From NCBI GenBank assembly GCA_024336345.1, contig JANFOG010000001.1, forward strand, positions 1,798,001 through 1,862,000: DNA of 64,000 bases, written 5' to 3'. Positions 58,085 through 64,000 of the stretch are shown in pieces; position 1 is the stretch's first letter; each line of letters starts with the position of its first letter. The position numbers were made by a program, and so were the translations under genes. Under the pieces are notes generated by a model. That model saw only the letters and a list, made by a program, of their open reading frames with translations. It was not told where the DNA came from and ran no database searches. This stretch comes from Mariannaea sp. PMI_226 (lineage: Eukaryota > Ascomycota > Sordariomycetes > Hypocreales > Nectriaceae).

Positions 58085-59926
58085 ATGTCCCGCATACCAA
58101 CTTCTGCACTCAGTAGATACCTACTGAACGGACAAGTATCGCGTCGAGGATGTATCGGCGTCCACCGGCACTCTAGACAATCAGTACTAGCGGGGTCAAC
58201 GCTCTGCTCTAGACGATCAGTCCACGTTGCCACTGAAAGCCCTCTTTCACCATTGCCAGCTCAGCCGGTTCCTTTACGCAAGCAATTAAAGGAAGATGCG
58301 AAACAGGCAAAGAAACAGGGAAAGAAAAAGTCCAAGGGCGACTCGCAGACAGTCGACGGCTGGGAATTGACCGTGGGCATTGAAATTCATGCTCAGTTGA
58401 ACACGGCACATAAATTATTCTCACCTGCTGTAACGTCATTCAACGATGATCCCAACAGCCATGTTGCGCTTTTCGACGTTGCGATGCCCGGCAGTCAGCC
58501 TCTATTTCAGAAGGAGACCTTAATTCCGGCTCTTCGAGCTGCCTTGGCTCTGAATTGCGACATTCAGAAAACCAGCCGCTTTGACAGAAAGCACTACTTC
58601 TGGTGGGACCAGCCATCTGGCTATCAAATTACCCAGTATTATGAGCCATTTGCCAAAAATGGCCACATCACCTTGTTCAGAAGGGATGGAATATCTCCTC
58701 AGGATGGTGAGGAGGTTGTTGTCGGAATCCAGCAAGTTCAGCTTGAGCAGGATACAGCCAAGACGATAGCACAGACAAACAACACCCACTGGTTGGATTT
58801 CAATCGAGTTGGTGTACCACTGATTGAGATCATCACAAGGCCTGAGATCCATCACCCTCGTACTGCGGCTGTCCTAGTCCGTAAAATCCAACTTCTGCTG
58901 AATACTGTTGATGCCTGTGTTTCTGGCATGGAGACTGGAGGTCTACGAGCCGACGTCAATGTCTCTGTCAGGAGGACTGATGGTAGTAACCCTAGTCTGG
59001 GTACAAGAACCGAGATCAAGAACCTCAGCACCGTCAAGGCTGTCGAAGATGCCATCATTGCTGAAAGAGACCGCCAGATTCGGGAACTGGAAGCTGGGGG
59101 CTCCATTGCCAGCGAAACTCGAGGCTGGAGCATCGGCGCTACCGAAACTCGTCGATTGCGTGGAAAGGAGGGAGAGGTGGATTATCGATATATGCCTGAC
59201 CCTGATATTGCTCCTCTTGTTATTGGGGACGATCTTGTGAATCATCTCCGTGACTCTCTCGCCGTGTCCTCTGACTCGGAGGTTGATACTCTTATTTCTG
59301 AGTTTGGCCTCACTTCGAAGGATTCTTTTTCTCTCATTAATCTTGAGAATGGAGCCAGGGTTCAGTACTTCTACAAGGTCCTTAAGTCTCTGAAAGAGAA
59401 GCTCGCAAACGATGGCCTGGGGCTGCCGGAATTGGAGGAACAGGCTTGTCTAGCTGGAAACTGGATTATCCATGAGCTCGGCCGTCTTACTACCTACAAA
59501 GCGGGACCCTTGGCAAACCGGGAGCTGTCTTTCACCCCAGAGGGAGACTGCCATCAAATTTCAGATTCGGACCTCTCACAACTTCTTTATCACCTTATTC
59601 GAAAGCAAATTACCGGCAAAGTCGCCAAGGAGCTACTTTTTGCCATATATTTCAATGAAGTTGAAAATGGAGTGACTCAAGCAATTGAGGATAATGATCT
59701 GTGGTTTAAAGAGATATCTCAGGAAGAATATGAAGGCCTTGCGGATGAGGCCATGACTAATGAAGAGAAGGTACTGCAAGAGTTTATCAACTATACGGAA
59801 TTTCCCAACGGGAAGCTCATGTATCTTGTGGGTAAGATGATGAAGCTGGGCCCAACAGAGCGCATTGTGCCTGCGAAGGCTAAAGAGGTGCTGAGGTCCA
59901 AGGTTGACCTGCTTCGAAGAGGTTAA
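58085..59926 (+). CDS. Mitochondrial glutamyl-tRNA(Gln) amidotransferase subunit B
   Basis: Intronless, 613 residues. A basic, Ser-rich presequence (M-S-R-I-P-T-S-A-L-S-R-Y-L, with many Arg and no acidic residue before about residue 50) fits mitochondrial import. The GatB core starts at W-E-L-T-V-G-I-E-I-H-A-Q-L and includes F-D-V-A-M-P-G, R-K-H-Y-F-W-W-D-Q-P-S-G-Y-Q-I-T-Q, the family signature F-N-R-V-G-V-P-L-I-E-I, R-A-D-V-N-V-S-V-R-R and V-D-Y-R-Y-M-P-D-P-D. A C-terminal YqeY-like helical domain ends A-K-E-V-L-R-S-K-V-D-L-L. The protein is the kinase-like subunit of GatFAB/GatCAB, which turns Glu-tRNA(Gln) into Gln-tRNA(Gln) in mitochondria (yeast Pet112). Length fits. Firm. Confidence 0.96.
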   Translation: MSRIPTSALSRYLLNGQVSRRGCIGVHRHSRQSVLAGSTLCSRRSVHVATESPLSPLPAQPVPLRKQLKEDAKQAKKQGKKKSKGDSQTVDGWELTVGIEIHAQLNTAHKLFSPAVTSFNDDPNSHVALFDVAMPGSQPLFQKETLIPALRAALALNCDIQKTSRFDRKHYFWWDQPSGYQITQYYEPFAKNGHITLFRRDGISPQDGEEVVVGIQQVQLEQDTAKTIAQTNNTHWLDFNRVGVPLIEIITRPEIHHPRTAAVLVRKIQLLLNTVDACVSGMETGGLRADVNVSVRRTDGSNPSLGTRTEIKNLSTVKAVEDAIIAERDRQIRELEAGGSIASETRGWSIGATETRRLRGKEGEVDYRYMPDPDIAPLVIGDDLVNHLRDSLAVSSDSEVDTLISEFGLTSKDSFSLINLENGARVQYFYKVLKSLKEKLANDGLGLPELEEQACLAGNWIIHELGRLTTYKAGPLANRELSFTPEGDCHQISDSDLSQLLYHLIRKQITGKVAKELLFAIYFNEVENGVTQAIEDNDLWFKEISQEEYEGLADEAMTNEEKVLQEFINYTEFPNGKLMYLVGKMMKLGPTERIVPAKAKEVLRSKVDLLRRG

Positions 59927-60266
59927 TAGCCGGTCTCCTGGTTCCGCGAGGCCTTCATGTAGGCACAGCCCCTCTATGTCACCGAATCGGCCGCATAGCT
60001 GCGTTGGTGTAGCATGGCTCCCACTTGGCACGATGATTACCTAGCTTGAGCAGTCGCCCACAGTTCTTGTCATCCGTTCAATGTACCACTGGTAGCACCG
60101 CATGTTACTTCTGAACATATCTGTACACCGTAGCAAACATGTAATGTCTTCTCCATTTTAGTAGACCATTGCCCTGAATGGGAGATTCTTATGAAGTATC
60201 TGATGATCGCCGTGATTACAAACCGTCATTTTGCAATCGGACAGACGAAGAGCTGAATTATTATTG
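59927..60266. other. Intergenic, GatB 3' flank
   Basis: 340 bp. An ATG at 60191 opens a short hydrophobic frame ending at 60256; it might be a first exon of the next gene but no clean splice solution was found. Confidence 0.4.
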
Positions 60267-61181
60267 ATGCGAACTACGACTAGAAAGGACCGAAAGCATC
60301 ATGATTCACACAATGGCAGTGCAGATCCGCCCACGGAGGCGAATGAGACTGTTTTGAAGACCATCTACGCCACGGGAAGGCCTTATGCGACCATGCCCGA
60401 CCAGGTCTCGGTGAGGGTATGGACTGAGGATTTTGATGGCCACTCAACAATATGGTTGCCTGCATCAGAACCCCAGTCTACACCAACCCTAACTCCAACA
60501 CCAGTGATAGAAACCACCTACCAAGTCCCGGGGCCCTCCGGTTCTACACTTAATGTGACTCTGTCCGAAAAAGGGTCTTCGAGTTCTGCTAATTCCGACG
60601 TGGAGCCGACGAATCCTGTCACAACTGTGCCAACCAATACCGCCAACAGGGGGCTCAGTAATGGAATCATCGCCGTTATAATAATAGGCTCAGTATTGAT
60701 CGGAACAGTTGTTGTGTTGGCTTGCGTCTGGATTCGAGGAGAGAAGAGAAGGACATTAAAAAAAGGCAAAATATCACCCATGTATCATATTGGGTCAGAA
60801 GACGGAGTGGTATTGGACGAATTGATGCCTCAAGAGATCCATATGGCTACACCAGATCCCAACGCTTGGTTTGCACAGCAAGCACACTGGAATCCAAGGG
60901 AATCTTTGACGGGCGTGAGGTCTCCAACACCGAAGCCTGCCGTAGCGGAGGTGCGGAGCTTCACTCGCGCTGCTCAGAAGCCTCGAATCTGCGACGTTGG
61001 CAAACCTCAGGCTCTTGCACAGCCGGGGTCACGACAGGAGCATATTTCTTCTGGGGTCGCCATATCCACCGTCTCGCCGATATCCTCACTGGACTCGGGA
61101 TCTCCCATAAGACTGGAAGAATGTCCGCCTTCTGAAAGATTGAGGGTAAAACTAAGTTCGCCATCTACTGACTCTGCATAA
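60267..61181 (+). CDS. Single-pass membrane protein with Ser/Thr-rich ectodomain (start uncertain)
   Basis: In-frame from the ATG at 60267, 304 residues; the frame extends upstream through a TTG at 60231. Ser/Thr/Pro-rich sequence with T-L-T-P-T-P and P-V-T-T-V-P-T-N-T (about residues 70-145) precedes one strong membrane segment, G-I-I-A-V-I-I-I-G-S-V-L-I-G-T-V-V-V-L-A-C-V-W-I (near 147-170), followed by basic R-G-E-K-R-R and a Ser/Pro-rich tail. This layout is like fungal wall-sensor-type proteins (Mid2/WSC class), but no sensor domain is visible. No signal peptide is present at the ATG used, so a first exon with a signal sequence may be missing. The product is unrecognised beyond topology. 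Confidence 0.6.
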   Translation: MRTTTRKDRKHHDSHNGSADPPTEANETVLKTIYATGRPYATMPDQVSVRVWTEDFDGHSTIWLPASEPQSTPTLTPTPVIETTYQVPGPSGSTLNVTLSEKGSSSSANSDVEPTNPVTTVPTNTANRGLSNGIIAVIIIGSVLIGTVVVLACVWIRGEKRRTLKKGKISPMYHIGSEDGVVLDELMPQEIHMATPDPNAWFAQQAHWNPRESLTGVRSPTPKPAVAEVRSFTRAAQKPRICDVGKPQALAQPGSRQEHISSGVAISTVSPISSLDSGSPIRLEECPPSERLRVKLSSPSTDSA

Positions 61182-61952
61182 CGGGTACGAGTAATGTTTA
61201 TCCAATCGACTGGAGATAGGCACGAAGTTTGTTGCTATTCTATCGCAATATTATGGAGGCCAGTCCGACAATAGCGCCATCAAGTGGTACCTCTTGAAAT
61301 ACCTAGCGTCACATATTGTCAAAAAAATGGATTTGCTCAAGTTTCTTTTTTTTTTTTTTTTTTTTTCCTCAGTGCTCAGCCTTCATCGAGGCTCTTACAA
61401 GTTGGGGTAACGAAGCATCTTGTGCTTGGGACCCATGTCTAAACTCGCATGATTCACCGTCCAGTACTCGACGGAACAGGAACAGCGAATGAAGCTTTGC
61501 CAAGTAAGGGCTTGACTAGATGATAGAGCTAAAGGTGAAGTTGGCAATCTTGCATATGAACTTGGTAATGTGTCCTGTTCGCGAGCTCCAATGTTGGGAT
61601 GAGGGATAGCGACTAGACGTTGAGATGGCATACACTTTTGGTCCTAGCTACAAACATGCTGGAGCACAAAAATGAGGCGTAGGAGTATACGGTAAGGGCG
61701 ACAGAGACAAGTCTGAGCTTAAATCAGGCCAAATTCCTGGGATTGGCTAAGTGTAAGGGCTTTGACGAAGCTGATCGACGATGCACGTTCAACGACTCGG
61801 AGCCTTCACATAGGCATAAATCACTACTGGAATTCTTTTTCATGAATGATGGTATTAAGTAGAGTTTTGACGAATATGACACAGCATACTGTTGCAACCC
61901 AACTCCAAGTTGCATCGCTAATTGCCAGCCGCTACTTGATCCTGGCTGGGGT
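61182..61952. other. Intergenic between convergent genes
   Basis: 771 bp with a 21-base T-run at 61346-61366. The small minus-strand frames here carry no recognised domain. Confidence 0.5.
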
Positions 61953-62927
61953 TTATCGAAATGGACGAGGGGGCTGTTGCCCTTGTTCACCTTCTGGCCT
62001 CAGATCTTCTTGAGACAGGTCGTATGTTGATGGTGTAAATGCGTACAGGACATTCTCTCTTTCCCGAAGGAAGTTGTCAACTCTTTCGTCCTTGCTCCGT
62101 CCAGCGGCCACTAAGGTGTTTCGTTCCATTTGTTGACCAATGGCCATGTTTGACCTGCTTGTAGATTCCATGTACTCGATACCCGACTGTTCCGCACGAC
62201 TCATTTGGGCAAATGCGCCAATCATGCACATCATGACAACGAGTGTTGCAAAGACGCCGTTAGACATGTACAAAGACTCTGCCGGCTTTCCATCGCGGGC
62301 ATCATACCAGCGTTCCCAATCCTCCCATGTCGCATTTCGTGAGGCATTTCCAGGTTGGTCACGCCATACGTGCTCGGCATATCGCGCGCTCTCATTGGGC
62401 GTTGGGGCACGGTCACCGGTCCATCCGATGCCATGCGTATCGTAAAGACGGCGTTTTTCGGGATCACTGAGAAGATCATTGGCGGCGACAATGAGGCGAT
62501 ATCGTTCAAGTCGAGTAGCCTTTGGAAGATGATGGATAGCGGCCGAATGGCTATGTCTATCTGGGTGATATAATTTCACGAGATTATAAAAGCGATGCTT
62601 GGTATATGGCTCGTCTCGCCTCATCGACAAGATGTCGTAAGGGGTGGGATTGGGCTTCTTGGGCCATTCCGATGGGTCATTATGGCCAGCACGGGAGTGA
62701 TGGTTCACGGCGGCATAATTGCGGCGGCAGTTCTGATGGAAATGAGCCTGGGAGCTCAATATTGAGAACGAAGTCAAGGTTGTGGGCGTGGGGTTAGAAG
62801 GTGAATATGAAACTTGGGGTTGTCGGTGGCCGAGAGATGACGTTATCGATACAGAGGAGGCGTACGGGAAGCTGGAAAGGGAATTGTAGGAGCAGAGGGC
62901 GATGGCAGAAGACTTGATCAGCGGCAT
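61953..62927 (-). CDS. Mitochondrial-type J-domain (DnaJ) protein with one membrane segment
   Basis: From the ATG at 62927, 324 residues, no intron. The frame extends upstream to 63269, but that part is unlike a protein and the ATG at 62927 starts a Ser-rich, basic-free-of-acid presequence ending near N-C-R-R-N-Y-A-A. A J-domain follows at about 80-155: T-P-Y-D-I-L-S-M, K-L-Y-H-P-D-R-H with the essential His-Pro-Asp, Y-R-L-I-V-A-A-N-D-L-L-S-D-P-E-K-R-R-L-Y-D. After a W-rich stretch there is one hydrophobic segment (V-F-A-T-L-V-V-M-M-C-M-I-G-A-F). J-proteins stimulate Hsp70 ATPase. The combination of presequence, J-domain and membrane segment suggests an inner-membrane co-chaperone; the exact orthologue is not identified. 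Confidence 0.88.
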   Translation of the reverse strand: MPLIKSSAIALCSYNSLSSFPYASSVSITSSLGHRQPQVSYSPSNPTPTTLTSFSILSSQAHFHQNCRRNYAAVNHHSRAGHNDPSEWPKKPNPTPYDILSMRRDEPYTKHRFYNLVKLYHPDRHSHSAAIHHLPKATRLERYRLIVAANDLLSDPEKRRLYDTHGIGWTGDRAPTPNESARYAEHVWRDQPGNASRNATWEDWERWYDARDGKPAESLYMSNGVFATLVVMMCMIGAFAQMSRAEQSGIEYMESTSRSNMAIGQQMERNTLVAAGRSKDERVDNFLRERENVLYAFTPSTYDLSQEDLRPEGEQGQQPPRPFR

Positions 62928-63994
62928 AGTGAGTATTTCGAGTGGCGAGAAGCCAAGGGCGAGGCGGACATATTCAATGGCAGGGCAAGCTATCGTAGAG
63001 GCTTGAGTAAGTGAGCATGTTAGAGGCAAGATTGCGGCCCGCATCACGCGAGCTTTCGGTAGGAGACGGAGTTGAAGTTGAAGCCTTCGACCCACTTTTG
63101 TTTCGGGGCCGGTGACGGTGAAGCTTTGACCCGTTGATATCAATCGCCGATTGGACAGGGGAGCATGCCACCAGCCACAATCTGGGGAATTGACGCCCAG
63201 CCATAACAGCCACCAACCTATTGCTACTAGTCTGGCTTGGGATACCGTTTGTGGCTTCATCCGTTTCAAACTGAGGACAGAGTCGAGGTGCCACGTGCGA
63301 AACGGAGGACTATGCTCATATCGCCACTAGTTCGCGCGCCACCAGAGCCGCAAAAGAGCCGCAACCAACCAACATGCGGCATCTCAAATCTCGATGACGA
63401 AACCCAATAAACATCCTGGTCGTTCCACAATCCTGGCTTGCCCGACTCTTGGATTCCAGAAGAGCAGGTGTCTGGACGAAAAAAGATGGTTAGTCACTTA
63501 GGCAGAATCGAACTGCCGGTGCAGGCATGCCCAGCTCCGATGCTGGGATCCCCCCGGCGGTGGGCTCCGGGAGAGGAAAACCCCCCGATGAACGATGTTG
63601 CAACTTGACTCTGGTTCCTTTTTTCTGTCGAGAGTTTCCCCTCTTCTGGCCTCATTATCCTGCCCATCCCGGATGTTTCGGCACCAAGAACCGGGTCACA
63701 CCAATTAAGAGAGACGCTCGGTGATAGCGCTTGATGTGGTGTTTGGACCCAAACCCAAAGATTATGTAGTCTTTCTGTTGGTCTGGCCCCTCTGTCTCCT
63801 CTTCGCTTCATGATTATGACACTGATATCAACAGACGGCCCCTCCTTCGGCAGTTTCTGATATGTCATTTCAAGCCATAACCGAACTTCCATCTGCGCGA
63901 AACCCGAGGATACAGTTCGGTAGCAGCAGTGGGAGATGACGACCATCGCCGCCACCGCGTGGCAAGGCGGCGTCGCCAAACCTGAATGGGTCAC
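62928..63994. other. Right-edge region upstream of J-protein gene
   Basis: Promoter of the J-domain gene, then sequence with no recognised protein gene to the window edge. Holds the tRNA-like element at 63479-63550. Confidence 0.45.
63479..63550 (-). other. tRNA-like 3' half with T6 terminator (possible tRNA relic or Pol III unit)
   Basis: On the minus strand: a hairpin CCCAG/CTGGG with an 8-nt loop (63547-63530), a small GCA/TGC variable-arm-like hairpin, a perfect T-arm GGCAG TTCGATT CTGCC (63517-63501), TAAGTGAC, and six T residues (63484-63479). The order and spacing fit the 3' half of a class II (long variable arm) tRNA such as Ser or Leu. No complementary 5' acceptor (GTCACTTA) or D-arm is found upstream, and the loop has no standard Ser or Leu anticodon, so I do not call a functional tRNA. 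Confidence 0.4.
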
Positions 63995-64000
63995 ATTTGG

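Noticed and set aside
1..63994. CRISPR array, prokaryotic operon, provirus or intact transposon
   Set aside because: No spaced direct repeats, no integrase, transposase or reverse transcriptase motifs; gene structure is eukaryotic throughout.

Overview
This is nuclear DNA from a filamentous ascomycete, most likely a sordariomycete and probably Hypocreales, although the genus cannot be fixed from the sequence alone. The evidence is many short introns (about 42-140 bp) with GTRNGT-type donors and CTRAY-like branch points, genes on both strands with separate promoters, a HET-domain gene, a fungal P450, a DUF6594 protein and a GPI-anchored Ser/Thr-rich wall protein, and recurrent TACCTAGGTA-like words between genes. 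I assembled spliced models by hand; exon phases were checked for every multi-exon gene.

Layout. 1-3.0 kb: C-terminal part of DNA polymerase epsilon (runs off the left edge). 3.2-10.8 kb: an accessory-looking stretch with a HET-domain incompatibility protein, a small NTF2-like protein and an unusual fusion of three C2H2 fingers with a trypsin-like protease domain. 10.8-16.8 kb: a Cue3/ASCC2-type ribosome quality control factor divergent from uS10 (RPS20), then a CCCH/FG nucleoporin (Nup42/Amo1 type). 17.7-19.7 kb: a five-exon cytochrome P450. 22.3-27.7 kb: CWH43 (eight exons) and UTP6. 27.7-33.3 kb: a 5.5 kb gene-poor stretch ending in the probable long leader of SWI1. 33.3-36.8 kb: SWI1 (ARID) with 77 uninterrupted glutamines. 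37.3-39.7 kb: mitoribosomal mL49 and eIF3e, divergent. 40.5-51.3 kb: APC1 and VPS41, divergent. 51.7-57.0 kb: a GPI-anchored wall protein, an intron-containing tRNA-Ala(AGC) with an extra tRNA-like module behind it, and a DUF6594 membrane protein. 58.1-62.9 kb: mitochondrial GatB, a single-pass membrane protein and a mitochondrial J-domain protein. A tRNA-like relic lies near 63.5 kb.

Most genes are housekeeping: replication, chromatin, cell cycle, vacuolar fusion, GPI-anchor remodelling, and cytosolic and mitochondrial translation. The most interesting items are the zinc-finger/protease fusion beside a HET gene; the head-to-head pair of a CUE ubiquitin-reader gene and the gene for the ribosomal protein whose ubiquitylation that reader's pathway responds to; the large SWI1 polyglutamine tract; and two tRNA-like 3' modules that share the same terminator tail.
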